Counted from the stretch's first letter, positions 36,347 to 48,688 are shown. The stretch is DNA of 64,000 nt from Anaerolineae bacterium (GCA_013178015.1 JABLXR010000011.1:1-64000), one strand, 5' to 3'. Made by a program: numbers and translations. Notes: generated by a model from the letters alone, not told the origin.

Positions 36347-37234
36347 CTAGACCCGCAACAGGCGGTAGATGGCCGGGGCCACGTCGGTGATTCTGGTGGC
36401 CCCGGCGAACTCCTCCACCCCCGCCCCCAGGGCCAGCAGCGGTACTGGGTTGCTGGTGTGGGCACCAGTGGAGAGATCCTCGAGGTTCCCGTGATCGCTC
36501 GAGACAACCAAGGTGGCATCCAAGGGCATGGCCTCGGCACACGAGGTCAGGAAACGATCCAGCACCGAGAGGAACACCAGGGCTCCCTCGCGGTCCTTCT
36601 GGTGGCCCAGCCGATCGGGCTCGAAGCACTCGAAGAGCACCAGGGCGTGATCGTACGCCAGCCGTGCTAACCGCCGGCCCGCCTCCTGAGGGCCGATCTC
36701 CGGCACGTGCTCGTAGCCCTCACGCTGGCGCAGGTGCACGTTAGTGATGTCCCAGTACACTGCCCGGCCGGCCAGGAGGTCTTCGAGCAGCCGGAACGGC
36801 AGCCCGGCCGAGAGCACGCAGAGGGTGGTGGCCGAGTGCCGGAGCTTGCCGGCCTCCACCAGCTCGAAGTACTGTCGAGTGTAGGCATTGGCGAAGGTCG
36901 CCTGGAGCCCAGCGCTGGCGACCCGCTTGAGGACGTTGTCTCTCCCCAGGATGTCCTGCAACTGGGCGTTGGGGTAAGCGGCCAGGTGGTGGCCCAGTTC
37001 CCTCTGGGCACTCCTCCCGGTGAGCAGCGACACCTGTCCCGTGGCGCTCTGGGGGGTGCCTTCCACCCCAAGCGTCGCGTCCAACGGAAGCAGGATCCCC
37101 GACTTCAGCAGGGGTTTCAGGTAGCTCCAGCGGTAGAGACAGACCGGGTTGTCCGCAGCGGCCCGGGAGCCACAATCCGGCGGGGAGGTGGCCAGCCCCA
37201 AGCCGTCCAGGAAGACGAAGATGACCCGCGCCAA
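36347..37234 (-). CDS. Alkaline-phosphatase-superfamily metalloenzyme (phosphoglycerate mutase-like)
   Basis: This 295-residue protein starts at TTG 37234, 3 nt after the preceding stop. VIFVFLDGLGL supplies the first metal Asp, TPQSATGQVSLLTG the nucleophile Ser as in cofactor-independent phosphoglycerate mutase, FECFEPDRLGH further ligands, and VVSSDHGNLED plus HTSNPVPLLALG the C-terminal metal site. It is far shorter than iPGM (about 510), lacking the inserted transferase domain, so it is probably a phosphatase or phosphopentomutase-like enzyme with unknown substrate. Confidence 0.85.
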   Translation of the reverse strand: MARVIFVFLDGLGLATSPPDCGSRAAADNPVCLYRWSYLKPLLKSGILLPLDATLGVEGTPQSATGQVSLLTGRSAQRELGHHLAAYPNAQLQDILGRDNVLKRVASAGLQATFANAYTRQYFELVEAGKLRHSATTLCVLSAGLPFRLLEDLLAGRAVYWDITNVHLRQREGYEHVPEIGPQEAGRRLARLAYDHALVLFECFEPDRLGHQKDREGALVFLSVLDRFLTSCAEAMPLDATLVVSSDHGNLEDLSTGAHTSNPVPLLALGAGVEEFAGATRITDVAPAIYRLLRV

Positions 37235-37237
37235 AGG

Positions 37238-37723
37238 CTATTGCTTGTAACCGAAGCGCCGCAGGAGCGCCTTCCGCTCGGCCACGTCCTGGTCGGACTC
37301 CACTCCCAGGCTGGTGAAACCATCCACCACGCCCACTACGCCCCGACCCTGGTCCGTCTCCGCCACCAGCACCTGTACCGGGTTGGCGGTGGCGCAGAAG
37401 ACGCGGCACACCTCAGGTACCATCTTCACCGCGTTGAGGACGTTTACCGGAAAGACTCCCTGGCCCAGCACGATGACGAAGAAGTGCCCCGCCGCTACCG
37501 CCAGGGCATTGCGCCCGGCTAGCTCGGTCAACTCCGGATCCGTTCCGGTGGTCCGCACCAAGCGCGGCCCCGATGCCTCGCAGAAACCGAGCCCGAACTT
37601 GATCCCCGGCACCGCGTTCACCAGAGCCTCGTACAGGTCCTCGACCGTCTTGATGAAGTGGCTCTGTCCCAGGATGACGTTCGACTCCTCCGGCTTCTCG
37701 ATGGGCACGGTGAGTAGCTCCAT
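37238..37723 (-). CDS. Adenosine-specific kinase (DUF355)
   Basis: The 161-residue product is recognised by ESNVILGQSHFIKTVEDL, KFGLGFCEASGPRLVR, GHFFVIVLGQGVFPVNVLNA and VCRVFCATANPVQVLVAE, which are highly conserved in the PF04008 family, known mainly from archaea and thermophilic bacteria and annotated from structure as an adenosine-specific kinase. It probably forms one unit with the downstream metalloenzyme, with a gap of only 3 nt, suggesting a shared nucleotide or phosphate substrate. Confidence 0.88.
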   Translation of the reverse strand: MELLTVPIEKPEESNVILGQSHFIKTVEDLYEALVNAVPGIKFGLGFCEASGPRLVRTTGTDPELTELAGRNALAVAAGHFFVIVLGQGVFPVNVLNAVKMVPEVCRVFCATANPVQVLVAETDQGRGVVGVVDGFTSLGVESDQDVAERKALLRRFGYKQ

Positions 37724-37902
37724 GACACCTTCTCCTGTATCGGTTGGGGCAATTCTAGCTGGTAGCCTGTCTCGGGCAAGCGCCCACCCCGGTCCTTCTC
37801 AGCAGCCTCCGCGGCGAGATCTCCGCTCAGAGCCTGTCACCTTTCTCGCGCCGAAAGCCCATGCTACAATGACAATGATTTGACACAGCTTCCTTACGGG
37901 AT

Positions 37903-38916
37903 GTGACCCTGATAGGCCATCAGTGGGCTCTCGACTACCTTAAGCGCCAGCACCAGGCCGGGAGCCTGCGCCAATCGTACTTGTTCCTGGGGCCGCCGGG
38001 GGTGGGCAAGACTACCCTGGCGCTCTCTCTAGCCATGTTTCTCAACTGCCAGTCTCCCGACGAGGGCGCGCGGCCCTGCGGTAGCTGCCTCCCCTGCCGC
38101 CGCATCACCCGGAACGCCCACCAGGACGTGGCAGTGGTGGAGCCGGTCGGCGGCAACTTCGGCATCGAGCAGGTCCGCGAAGTCGAGTCGGACTTGCCCT
38201 TGTCGCCTCAGGAAAGCCACTACAAGATCCGCATCCTCACCCAGTTCGAGCTAGCCACCCGGGAGGCACAGAACGCCCTCCTCAAGACCCTGGAGGAGCC
38301 TCCACCGCGCGTCCTCCTTCTCCTGACAGCCACCGAGCGCGACTTGCTCGCTCCCACCATCGTCTCTCGCTGCCAGGTCATCTCCCTGCGGCCAGTGGCG
38401 GCGTCCGAAATAGGGGACGAACTCGTACGGCGCGGCCTGGCCCCGGAGGAAGCGGCCGTTCTGGCAGCCCAGGCGGCCGGCCGGCCCGGATGGGCGATCC
38501 GGGCACTGGAGGATCCCCAGGTGCAGCAGCGTCGGGAGCAAGCTCTGGCTTCGGCGGCCGACTTGCCCCACAGACGCCGAGCGGAGAGGCTGCGCTACTC
38601 GGAATTGTGGGGGCGGGAACCTCGGGAAGCAGTCCTTGAGGCGCTGGACGTCTGGCGGCTATGGTGGCACGACCAGATGCTAGCCTGCGCCGGGGCCCGA
38701 GGGGGCTACCTCCTGCCTGAGGCGGAACGCCCGGCGCCTCTACCGGGGCTGTCGCCTTGCGAGGCGGCTCGCGTCCTGGCGGGGGTGGCCGAGATCGAGA
38801 CTATGATCCGGCGCAATGTCAACCTGCGCCTGGCGCTCAGTGTCCTGGTGCTGCGGCTCCCCGGGCCGCCGCGTCCCGTGCCTGCCACCCATCTACCGGA
38901 TGCTCGAGGACGATAG
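37903..38916 (+). CDS. holB: DNA polymerase III delta' subunit
   Basis: This 337-residue clamp-loader subunit begins at GTG 37903. It has the P-loop LGPPGVGKTTLALSLAMFL, a zinc motif formed by LNC and PCGSCLPC, and the sensor-1 region NALLKTLEEPPPRVLLLL with SRCQVISLRPV, all as in HolB/DnaX relatives. It loads the sliding clamp together with tau/gamma and delta. The next gene, the ricT-like PSP1 gene, starts 6 nt later, the same order as in Firmicutes. Confidence 0.93.
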   Translation: MTLIGHQWALDYLKRQHQAGSLRQSYLFLGPPGVGKTTLALSLAMFLNCQSPDEGARPCGSCLPCRRITRNAHQDVAVVEPVGGNFGIEQVREVESDLPLSPQESHYKIRILTQFELATREAQNALLKTLEEPPPRVLLLLTATERDLLAPTIVSRCQVISLRPVAASEIGDELVRRGLAPEEAAVLAAQAAGRPGWAIRALEDPQVQQRREQALASAADLPHRRRAERLRYSELWGREPREAVLEALDVWRLWWHDQMLACAGARGGYLLPEAERPAPLPGLSPCEAARVLAGVAEIETMIRRNVNLRLALSVLVLRLPGPPRPVPATHLPDARGR

Positions 38917-38922
38917 CAGCCT

Positions 38923-39783
38923 ATGCCTCTCATCGTCGCGGTCCAGTTCCGACCCAAGACCAAACCCTACTACTTCGGCTGCGAGCACCTGCCTGACCTC
39001 TCTGTGGGAGATCGCGTCCTAGTGGAGACCAGCCGGGGCCGGGATGTAGGCGTGGTGAAGGCCGGCCCCATGGAGGTTGCCCCGGGAGACGTCGTCGGCG
39101 AGCTGAAGCCGGTGCTTCGGCGGGCCACCAGCCCGGAGCTCTTCCAGATGCACTGCCTGTGGGAGCGCGAGCCCGAGGCGCTTCAGCGCTGCCGCGAGTT
39201 GGTGTCGGAGTACAAGTTGCCCATGAAGGTGCTCAAGGCCGAGTACAACTACGACGGCAGCCGCCTGATGTTCTACTTCTCCGCCGAAGGCCGAGTAGAC
39301 TTCCGCGAACTGGTGCGAGCGCTGGCCCGTACCTTCCGTACCCGGATAGACCTGCACCAGGTGGGTGTGCGGGACGAGGCCAAGCTAGTGGGCGATCAGG
39401 GCATCTGCGGTCGGCTCCTTTGCTGCAGGGACTGGCTGCAGGAGTTCAGCAAGGTCTCGATCCGCATGGCCAAGCATCAGAACCTGTCCCTCAACCCTCT
39501 GGAGATATCGGGAGCCTGCGGGCGGCTGCTTTGCTGCCTGGCCTATGAGGACGACTACTACGTGAAGATGAGGGCAGCCCTGCCGAAGAAGGGAGAGCCG
39601 GTGACCACGCCCGAGGGGCCGGGCGTAGTCACCGATGTGAATGTCATCCGCGAAACCATCTCCGTCCGGCTGGCCGACGAGCGGACGATCGAGCTGCCAG
39701 CCGCGGATGTAGCCCCCGGAACCGAAAGGCCGGCACTTGAGCCGAGAGGAGCCGGCACGTCTGCCCGAGGCTCGCGCCGATAG
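38923..39783 (+). CDS. ricT: PSP1-domain protein (RicT/YaaT)
   Basis: This 286-residue protein shows the PSP1 core: YYFGCEHLPDLSVGDRVLVETSRG, YNYDGSRLMFYFSAEGRVDFRELV and RTRIDLHQVGVRDEAKLVG. The cysteines in GICGRLLCCRDWL and GACGRLLCCLAYE match the Fe-S-binding Cys of RicT, which with RicA and RicF tunes RNase Y-dependent RNA processing and development in Bacillus. The adjacent holB supports the assignment. The C-terminus is a short Arg/Gly tail. Confidence 0.92.
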   Translation: MPLIVAVQFRPKTKPYYFGCEHLPDLSVGDRVLVETSRGRDVGVVKAGPMEVAPGDVVGELKPVLRRATSPELFQMHCLWEREPEALQRCRELVSEYKLPMKVLKAEYNYDGSRLMFYFSAEGRVDFRELVRALARTFRTRIDLHQVGVRDEAKLVGDQGICGRLLCCRDWLQEFSKVSIRMAKHQNLSLNPLEISGACGRLLCCLAYEDDYYVKMRAALPKKGEPVTTPEGPGVVTDVNVIRETISVRLADERTIELPAADVAPGTERPALEPRGAGTSARGSRR

Positions 39784-39807
39784 GGCCGAAGCCGCTCCTC
39801 GACCGCC

Positions 39808-40647
39808 TCAGCCTCGAACCACCTGGTGTCGGGCCCGTTCGTACTCCATGAGCCTCTCTACATGCCCCCAGGGGAGAGGTGCGCTGCCCAGACCAGCCGT
39901 AGCCATGACCTCATTGCCGTGGAAGTCGCTGCCTCCCGTCTGCAGTAGCCCTTCGCTCTCTGCCAATCGGGCCAGCAGCGCCATCTCCTCGGCATTGTAG
40001 GCGCCGTAGTACACCTCCAGTCCCACAAGCCCTTCTTTGCGCAGAGACGGCAGTGCCTGGAGCACGTGCAACGGATGAGCGAAGACGGGTATTCCCCCTG
40101 CCTCCAGGATCCAGCGAACAGCTACCTCAGCGGCCAGCGACGGGGTGGGGATGTAGGCCGGGGCCCCCTTGCCGATGAGAGCGCGGAAGGCGCCATCCAC
40201 GTCTTCGGCGTAGCCCGCCTCCACCAAGGCTCGAGCCACGTGGGGCCGGCCGACGCTTCCCCCCTCGGCGATGTCGAGCACCCGGCTCCAGGACAGCTTG
40301 TAGCCCAACTCGCCCAGCCGGCGCACGATGGCCTCGCCCCGGCGGTCGCGCGCCGAGCGTCGCTCCGCCAGCCGGCGGGTGAGTCGGCGGTCGTCGAACT
40401 GCACGAAGTACCCCAGTATGTGGGCCTCGCCGTGAGGAGTGCGTGCGTTCAGTTCCACCCCGGGCACCATCACCAGGGGGAGGCTTTCGGCCTGCGCTAG
40501 AGCCTCGGCCACGCCATCGGTGCTATCGTGATCGGTCACTGCCAGGACTTGCAGCCCCGCCTGCGCCGCCGCCAGAACCAGCTCCGACGGCCTGAGCATG
40601 CCGTCGGAAGCAGTGGTATGCGTATGCAGATCGGCCCGCCTCGTCAT
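39808..40647 (-). CDS. PHP-domain phosphoesterase (3',5'-nucleoside bisphosphate phosphatase/RNase AM type)
   Basis: This 279-residue protein has ADLHTHTTASDGMLRPSELV, VLAVTDHDSTDGV, the metal-binding EAHILGYF segment, IPVFAHPLH and GGSDFHGNE; together these are the nine metal ligands of the PHP fold. Family members (YciV/TrpH) hydrolyse 3',5'-bisphosphonucleotides and mature rRNA 5' ends. The ATG overlaps the spoVS stop by 4 nt, so the two are cotranslated. Confidence 0.9.
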   Translation of the reverse strand: MTRRADLHTHTTASDGMLRPSELVLAAAQAGLQVLAVTDHDSTDGVAEALAQAESLPLVMVPGVELNARTPHGEAHILGYFVQFDDRRLTRRLAERRSARDRRGEAIVRRLGELGYKLSWSRVLDIAEGGSVGRPHVARALVEAGYAEDVDGAFRALIGKGAPAYIPTPSLAAEVAVRWILEAGGIPVFAHPLHVLQALPSLRKEGLVGLEVYYGAYNAEEMALLARLAESEGLLQTGGSDFHGNEVMATAGLGSAPLPWGHVERLMEYERARHQVVRG

Positions 40648-40904
40648 CTAGGCTCGACGATGAGCTTCACGGCGGTTCGCTCCTGCCCGTCTATGTCCAC
40701 TTCGGCGAACGCCGGTATGCATATCACGTCCAGCCCGTCGAGAGCAAGATAGCCCCTGGCAATAGCCACCGCCTTGACCGCCTGGTTGACCGCCCCGGCC
40801 CCGATTGCCTGTACCTCGGCCCGCTTTTGTTCCCTGATTACACCCGCGATCGCCCCTGCCACTGACGTTGATCTAGACCGGGCGGATACCTTGATGACGT
40901 CCAT
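40644..40904 (-). CDS. spoVS: SpoVS-family protein
   Basis: The 86-residue product MDVIKVSARSRSTSVAGAIA, VIREQKRAEVQAIGAGAVNQ, AVKAVAIARGYLALDG is nearly identical in pattern to stage V sporulation protein S. SpoVS is an Alba-like small nucleic-acid-binding candidate needed for spore coat assembly in Bacillus, but the family is wide in non-spore-formers, including Chloroflexota and Deinococcus. GGGAGG stands 7 nt before the ATG. It is linked to the PHP enzyme by a 4-nt overlap. Confidence 0.93.
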   Translation of the reverse strand: MDVIKVSARSRSTSVAGAIAGVIREQKRAEVQAIGAGAVNQAVKAVAIARGYLALDGLDVICIPAFAEVDIDGQERTAVKLIVEPR

Positions 40905-41444
40905 TGCGCCAGCCTCCCATGCCGTCACACAGCTTTGACGCGACACCTCGACGAGCTTCGATGAAGCGAACTGGCTCTGCCCGCTGGCCGTTGCCAGGCC
41001 CGACTGCCGGTCATCGCCCGCAATAACGATTTGGTCAAGAATAGCGGCAGACTGTCTATCTGACAACAGCGACAGAGGGCATAATCGGTCCGCCAGCGTA
41101 GGAGCACGCCCCGAAGACGCCCAATACTCGCCTCGGCAAGCCTGGCGAGCCAACGCGAGCCTTGTCGGTCGCCCAGGAGCGTGCTCTGCGCCAAGCCAAT
41201 GGGCCAGCTTGGCCTCCTGCGGGGCCCGGGACTCAACAGCCCCCGAGGGGTCAGCGCGCTCAGGCGCGAGAGGGCCCCAGCGCCCAAGGTTGTCGCCTAA
41301 GTACCGCCGCGTCCGACTGCTGCGCGAGCGCATTTGCCCTCCGACACTGATCAGCTTTCTCTCGGCCGATTCCCGCGCCCTGCGCGAGCGTGCTATACTG
41401 GGAAGATAGACCCTTTCCCGTTAGCGAAGAGGTGCAGCACCTTG
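40905..41444. other. Divergent intergenic region between spoVS and uvrB
   Basis: No gene was recognised in these 540 bp. A -10-like TATACT lies at 41394-41399, about 45 nt before uvrB, without a convincing -35. The word TGCGCGAGCG occurs twice (near 41320 and 41380). No SOS box of a known type was seen. The minus frame stays open upstream of spoVS but shows no protein similarity. Confidence 0.55.
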
Positions 41445-43472
41445 ATGCAGAGAGCAGAGTTCAACCTCGTTGCCCCCTACCAGCCTACGGGCGACCAGCC
41501 ACAGGCGGTGGACAAGCTCCTCCATGGGCTCGAGGCCGGCTATCGCGACCAGACGCTTCTGGGCGTCACCGGAAGCGGCAAGACTTTCACCATGGCCAGC
41601 GTCATTGCCCGTTGGGGACGGCCGACCCTGGTCATCGCTCACAACAAGACCCTGGCGGCCCAGCTCTACTCCGAGTTCAGGGAGTTCTTCCCCGACAATG
41701 CCGTCGAGTACTTCGTCAGCTACTACGACTACTACCAGCCAGAGGCCTACATCCCCCGCACGGACACCTACATCGAGAAGGACGCCGCCATCAACGAGGA
41801 GATCGAGAAGCTGCGACTGGCGGCCACCCAGGCCTTACTCACCCGCGACGACGTCATCATCGTCGCTAGCGTCTCCTGTATCTACAACATCGGCGACCCG
41901 GACGAGTACGGGCAGACGGTAGTGGAAGTAGCCCGCGGACAGACACTCCGCCGCGAGTCGCTCCTGCGCCGCCTCGTGGCCATCTACTACGACCGCAACG
42001 ACATGAGTCCGTCTCGGGGCAAGTTCCGCGTGCGCGGCGACACCGTGGACGTCTTCCCCGCGTACCGTGACACGGCCCTGCGCCTCGAGTTCTGGGGCGA
42101 CCAGGTGGACCGCATCACCGAGATTGATCCCTTGACGGGCGAGATCCTTCAAGAGCATCCCTCGGTGACCATCTTCCCCGCCCGCCATTTCATCACCCGT
42201 GAAGCCGTCCTCGCCGACGCCCTGCGCGACATCGAGGAGGAGCTGGAACAGCGCCTGGAGGAGCTGCGCTGTCAGGACAAGCTGCTCGAGGCCCAGCGGC
42301 TGGAGATGCGCACCCGCTACGATATCGAGATGATCCGCGAAATGGGCTACTGCTCCGGCATCGAGAACTACTCCCGTCATCTTGCCCGCCGAAAGCCGGG
42401 CGACCGTCCCTGGTGCCTGATAGACTACTTCCCCGACGACTACCTGCTCATCGTGGACGAGTCGCACATGACCATCCCCCAGATCCGAGGCATGTACAAC
42501 GGCGACCGGTCCCGCAAGGAAGTCCTGGTAGACTACGGCTTCCGGTTGCCTTCGGCGCTGGATAACCGGCCCCTGAAGTTCGAGGAGTTCGAGCAGGTGG
42601 TCAAGCAGGTCATCTATACCTCGGCCACCCCGGGACCTTACGAGCTGCAGCGGTCGCAGCAGGTGGTGGAGCAGATCATCCGGCCCACTGGTTTGGTAGA
42701 CCCGGAGGTGGTCGTGCGCCCGACCCAGGGGCAGATAGACGACCTCATCGGGGAGATTAGGCGGCGGGTGGATCGGGGCCAGCGAACCCTGGTCACCACG
42801 CTAACCAAGCGCATGGCAGAGGACCTCTCCGACTATCTGGCCGAGATGAACTTCAAGGTGCACTACCTGCACAGCGAGATAGACACCCTCCAGCGCGTGG
42901 AGATTCTGCGCGACCTGCGCCTGGGCAAGTACGATGTGGTAGTGGGCATCAACCTCCTCCGCGAGGGACTGGACCTTCCCGAGGTCTCCTTGGTTGCCAT
43001 CCTGGACGCCGACAAGGAAGGCTTCCTGCGCTCGGAGTCATCGCTGATCCAGACCATCGGCCGGGCGGCGCGCCACGTGAACGGCCAGGTCATCCTGTAC
43101 GCCGACACCATGACTGATTCCATGAAGCGGGCCATCGGCGAGACTAATCGTCGCCGGGCCATTCAGATGGCCTACAACGAGGAGCACGGCATCGAGCCCA
43201 CCAGCATCGTCAAGGCGGTGCACGACCTCACTGAGCGCGTCCGGATCTCCGAGGACAGAGCCGCGTACAGCGTTGACCTAGGCGAGGTACCAGAGGGCGA
43301 CCTGGAGCGGACCATCGCGGAGCTAGAGAAGGCTATGAGGGCGGCGGCCGCGGAGCTGGAGTTCGAGAAGGCGGCTATCCTGCGAGACCAGATCCAAGAA
43401 ATGCGGCGTCAACTCCAGGGTGGCGACGTCCCCGAGTGGGAACGCCTCTGGAGGATCAGAGGGAAGCAATAG
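41445..43472 (+). CDS. uvrB: Excinuclease ABC subunit B
   Basis: This 675-residue damage-recognition helicase of nucleotide excision repair has Walker [11 protein letters not shown], the beta-hairpin [27 protein letters not shown] (written here as a region, residues about 90-115), the DESH box [10 protein letters not shown], motif [15 protein letters not shown] and a C-terminal UVR domain ([20 protein letters not shown]) that contacts UvrC. The ATG at 41445 matches the usual N-terminus; a TTG 3 nt earlier is possible. Confidence 0.96.
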   Translation: MQRAEFNLVAPYQPTGDQPQAVDKLLHGLEAGYRDQTLLGVTGSGKTFTMASVIARWGRPTLVIAHNKTLAAQLYSEFREFFPDNAVEYFVSYYDYYQPEAYIPRTDTYIEKDAAINEEIEKLRLAATQALLTRDDVIIVASVSCIYNIGDPDEYGQTVVEVARGQTLRRESLLRRLVAIYYDRNDMSPSRGKFRVRGDTVDVFPAYRDTALRLEFWGDQVDRITEIDPLTGEILQEHPSVTIFPARHFITREAVLADALRDIEEELEQRLEELRCQDKLLEAQRLEMRTRYDIEMIREMGYCSGIENYSRHLARRKPGDRPWCLIDYFPDDYLLIVDESHMTIPQIRGMYNGDRSRKEVLVDYGFRLPSALDNRPLKFEEFEQVVKQVIYTSATPGPYELQRSQQVVEQIIRPTGLVDPEVVVRPTQGQIDDLIGEIRRRVDRGQRTLVTTLTKRMAEDLSDYLAEMNFKVHYLHSEIDTLQRVEILRDLRLGKYDVVVGINLLREGLDLPEVSLVAILDADKEGFLRSESSLIQTIGRAARHVNGQVILYADTMTDSMKRAIGETNRRRAIQMAYNEEHGIEPTSIVKAVHDLTERVRISEDRAAYSVDLGEVPEGDLERTIAELEKAMRAAAAELEFEKAAILRDQIQEMRRQLQGGDVPEWERLWRIRGKQ

Positions 43473-43600
43473 GGGATAGGTTATAGGGAACAGGTTATAG
43501 GGGATAGGCTGTGGCCAGAACCGGAAGCACGAGACACTCATTCCCCTCTGTAACCTGTAACCTGTTCCCTATAACCTATCCCCTATAACCTGTTCCCTAT
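43471..43600. repeat. Perfect 27-bp inverted repeat made of the AT-rich dispersed repeat
   Basis: Bases 43471-43497 are the exact reverse complement of 43558-43584, with further matching words around them (GGTTATAGGGGATAGG, GTTCCCTATAACC). The spacer of about 60 bp is not symmetrical. The left arm overlaps the uvrB stop codon and the right side reaches the ATG of the next gene at 43599. It shares words with 2131-2180. It could act as a transcription or translation barrier, or be the remains of a small mobile repeat. Confidence 0.85.
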
Positions 43601-44567
43601 GTCCTATCTCCTGCTGCACCGGTGTGGGGAGTTGGCCCGTCGGGCCCGGGCTGCCTGGGCCGAGCTGGCCAGTTGCCGGCTCTGTCCTCGTGCTTGCGGC
43701 GTGAACCGGTTGCAGGGTGAGCGAGGCGCCTGCGGCGTAGGGGCCGAGCCCGTGGTGGCCTCTTGGAACGTCCACCATGGCGAGGAACCTCCCATCAGCG
43801 GCACTCGGGGCTCCGGCACTATCTTCTTCTCGGGCTGCAGCGGGCGCTGCCTATTCTGCCAGAACTACCCCATCAGCCAGTTGGGCGTGGGCCGCCCGGT
43901 CACCGTGCAGCGACTGGCAGGCATGATGCTGGAGCTGCAGCGGCGCGGCTGTCATAACATCAACTTCGTCACCCCTACCCACTTCGTCCCTGCTATCCTG
44001 CGGGCCACGGACGTAGCCGCCCGGGCTGGCCTTAACATCCCGCTGGTGTACAACAGCAGTGGGTTCGAATCGCTCGAGACCCTGGCCCTCCTCGAGGGCG
44101 TGATAGACGTCTACCTGCCGGACGCCAAGTACGCCTCCGATGCCGTGGCCCTCGAGGTCTCCGGCTTCCCTGGCTACGTGGCCGCCAACCGTGCCGCCCT
44201 GAAGGAGATGGCCCGCCAAGTGGGCCCGGCGCTGGTGCTGGGGCCCGGCGGGCTGGCGGAACGGGGCATGATAGTGCGCCACCTGGTGCTGCCGGGAGAC
44301 CTGGCCGGGACAGCCGAGGTGCTGAGGTGGCTGGCCCGGGAGATATCGCCCCAGGTCCCGGTGAGCCTGATGTCGCAGTACTTCCCCGCCCACCGGGCCT
44401 TGCAGCACCCGCTATTGGGCCGCAAGCTCACTGAGGGCGAACTGGAGCAAGCCCTCGCCTGCTTCGAGGCCGCCGGCCTCGCCGAGGGCTGGCTACAGGA
44501 GCCCTTCGAGGACGGCGATCACCAGGCTGTCTCCGGCTGGGAAAGGGCAAGGCACAGCGCGGCATAG
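43599..44567 (+). CDS. Radical SAM protein, PflX-like
   Basis: This 322-residue protein has an N-terminal Cys region CRLCPRACGVNRLQGERGACG, then the radical SAM motif FSGCSGRCLFCQNYPIS (CxxxCxxC), and NFVTPTHFVPAIL plus YLPDAKYAS, typical of COG1313. These proteins use an Fe4S4 cluster and S-adenosylmethionine to make radicals, possibly as activating enzymes; the substrate is unknown. The ATG lies at the edge of the inverted repeat, with no clear ribosome site. Its 3' end overlaps the convergent peptidase gene by 49 nt. Confidence 0.85.
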   Translation: MSYLLLHRCGELARRARAAWAELASCRLCPRACGVNRLQGERGACGVGAEPVVASWNVHHGEEPPISGTRGSGTIFFSGCSGRCLFCQNYPISQLGVGRPVTVQRLAGMMLELQRRGCHNINFVTPTHFVPAILRATDVAARAGLNIPLVYNSSGFESLETLALLEGVIDVYLPDAKYASDAVALEVSGFPGYVAANRAALKEMARQVGPALVLGPGGLAERGMIVRHLVLPGDLAGTAEVLRWLAREISPQVPVSLMSQYFPAHRALQHPLLGRKLTEGELEQALACFEAAGLAEGWLQEPFEDGDHQAVSGWERARHSAA

Positions 44568-45721
44568 CCGGCCGCCCCGCGCACCAAATCGTCAACGGCG
44601 ATGCTCTCATTCACCGTGTGCACCAGCGTCTCCTCTCCCGGGCCGTAGCCGATGGTGGGGATGCCCGCCTGCACCAGGTGGCCGCCGTCGGTGGAGAAGC
44701 GCCAGAGCCCTACCTTCGGTTCTTCTCCCGTGAGGCGCGCCAGGGCTGATCGAGCGGCGCGGAGTTCGGGTGCATCCGCTGGCAGAATGAAAGCAGGGAA
44801 CGCGTTGAGCACCACCTTCTCCCAACCGGTGTACGTGGCTGTGAGGTGCCTCTCGATCTCCACCTTACCCGAGCACCCGTCGGTGGCTGATTGGTCCAGC
44901 AGGCTCTGGAACCGGGCCACAATGTCTTCCGGCTTCTCCCCAGGCAGGGTACGGTAGTCCAGCCGGAGCACTAGACGCCCCGGGATGACGTTGCTGCTGG
45001 TCTGGTCGCCGCTGCAAAGCGTGGGCGCCACGCTTGCCCCCCCTAGGTCCGGGTCAGTGGGCAGCTCCAGCTGGCGGAGCCGCTGGACGAAGCCGGCCAA
45101 GGTGTAGTGCGGGTTGGCGCCGCGCTCCGGGGCGCTAGCGTGCACCGAGCGGCCCTGCACGGTGACTACTAGCTCCAACCGTCCCCGGTGGCCTCGGCGC
45201 AGCTCCAGGCCGCTCGCTTCGCCCACTATGGCGCAGTCGGCATTGGCTCCGCCTTGAAGCAGGAACTGCGTCCCCAACCCGCCCGTCTCTTCCTGCACCA
45301 CAGCCGTCACCACGACATCGCCCTCAGGCTGCAAGCCCGCCCGGCCCAGGAGGGCCACGCAGTAGACCTGGGCAGCAAGGGGCCCCTTCATGTCGGCCGC
45401 CCCGCGCCCATGTAGGCGGCCATCCACCAGCTCGGCGGCGTAGGGCGGATGGGCCCAGGCAGAGAGTGGCCCTGGATCCACGGTGTCCATGTGCCCATTG
45501 AGCAGTACCGTTCGACCTCCGCCCGATCCCCGCAGCCGGCCGATGACGTTTCCGGCCTCGTCGCGCCGGACTTCGTCGTATCCTAGGGCCCGCATCTCCG
45601 TCTCCACCAGGCCTGCTACTTCCTCCTCTTGCCCGGAGAGGCTCGGAGTCTGCACTAGACGTCGGGCGAACGACACCAGACCATCGGCCTCGACCTCGGC
45701 CGCCCTCAGCAGTCTGTCCAT
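44519..45721 (-). CDS. M20-family metallopeptidase/deacylase (ArgE/DapE type)
   Basis: This 400-residue hydrolase has VLLNGHMDTVDPG (zinc His/Asp), GRLHGRGAADMKGPLAA, VVQEETGGLGTQF (catalytic Glu pair) and FSTDGGHLVQAGIPTIGYGPG, plus a dimerisation domain in the middle. The family removes acyl groups from amino acids or short peptides (acetylornithine, succinyl-diaminopimelate, carboxypeptidase). The ATG at 45721 has GGGAGG 5 nt upstream; the longer frame has no support. The exact substrate cannot be told. Confidence 0.88.
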   Translation of the reverse strand: MDRLLRAAEVEADGLVSFARRLVQTPSLSGQEEEVAGLVETEMRALGYDEVRRDEAGNVIGRLRGSGGGRTVLLNGHMDTVDPGPLSAWAHPPYAAELVDGRLHGRGAADMKGPLAAQVYCVALLGRAGLQPEGDVVVTAVVQEETGGLGTQFLLQGGANADCAIVGEASGLELRRGHRGRLELVVTVQGRSVHASAPERGANPHYTLAGFVQRLRQLELPTDPDLGGASVAPTLCSGDQTSSNVIPGRLVLRLDYRTLPGEKPEDIVARFQSLLDQSATDGCSGKVEIERHLTATYTGWEKVVLNAFPAFILPADAPELRAARSALARLTGEEPKVGLWRFSTDGGHLVQAGIPTIGYGPGEETLVHTVNESIAVDDLVRGAAGYAALCLALSQPETAW

Positions 45722-45860
45722 CGCACCTCCCTTACACGAGCCCATTCTAGGCAAGGGTCTCGGCCTCGCCAACCGTGCCCTCGGAGTTCGGGGGCCGCTG
45801 TTGGGGCACTCTGTACGCCCAGGACTGAGCGTGGCCGCGCCGCGACGATCAGCCGGCGCT

Positions 45861-45889
45861 TTGCCTGCCTGTGACCCCTCTCCTATAAT
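45861..45889 (+). promoter_or_regulatory. Promoter candidate for ppdK
   Basis: TTGCCT (45861-45866) and TATAAT (45884-45889) are 17 bp apart; the -10 is perfect and the -35 has four matches. A leader of about 100 nt follows, with a GCGGCCG/CGGCCGC hairpin, then AAGGAGG before the ATG at 45998. Confidence 0.65.
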
Positions 45890-45997
45890 GCGTGCGGCGT
45901 TCGGCGGCCGCTCGGCCGCAGCGCCCCAGCCACCAGCGCGGCTGTTGCCGCTTCACTCTGACATTCGGTGCATACCCCAAGGAGGTCTTGGAGAACG

Positions 45998-48688
<2,691 letters not shown>

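Noticed and set aside
40905-41333. Upstream in-frame extension of spoVS
   Set aside because: SpoVS proteins begin at MDVIKVSA, and a good ribosome site precedes the ATG at 40904; the extension has no similarity.
44060-44080. GGTTCGAATC, resembling the T-arm of a tRNA
   Set aside because: It lies inside the radical SAM coding sequence (GFESLE) and no acceptor or anticodon arm can be formed around it.
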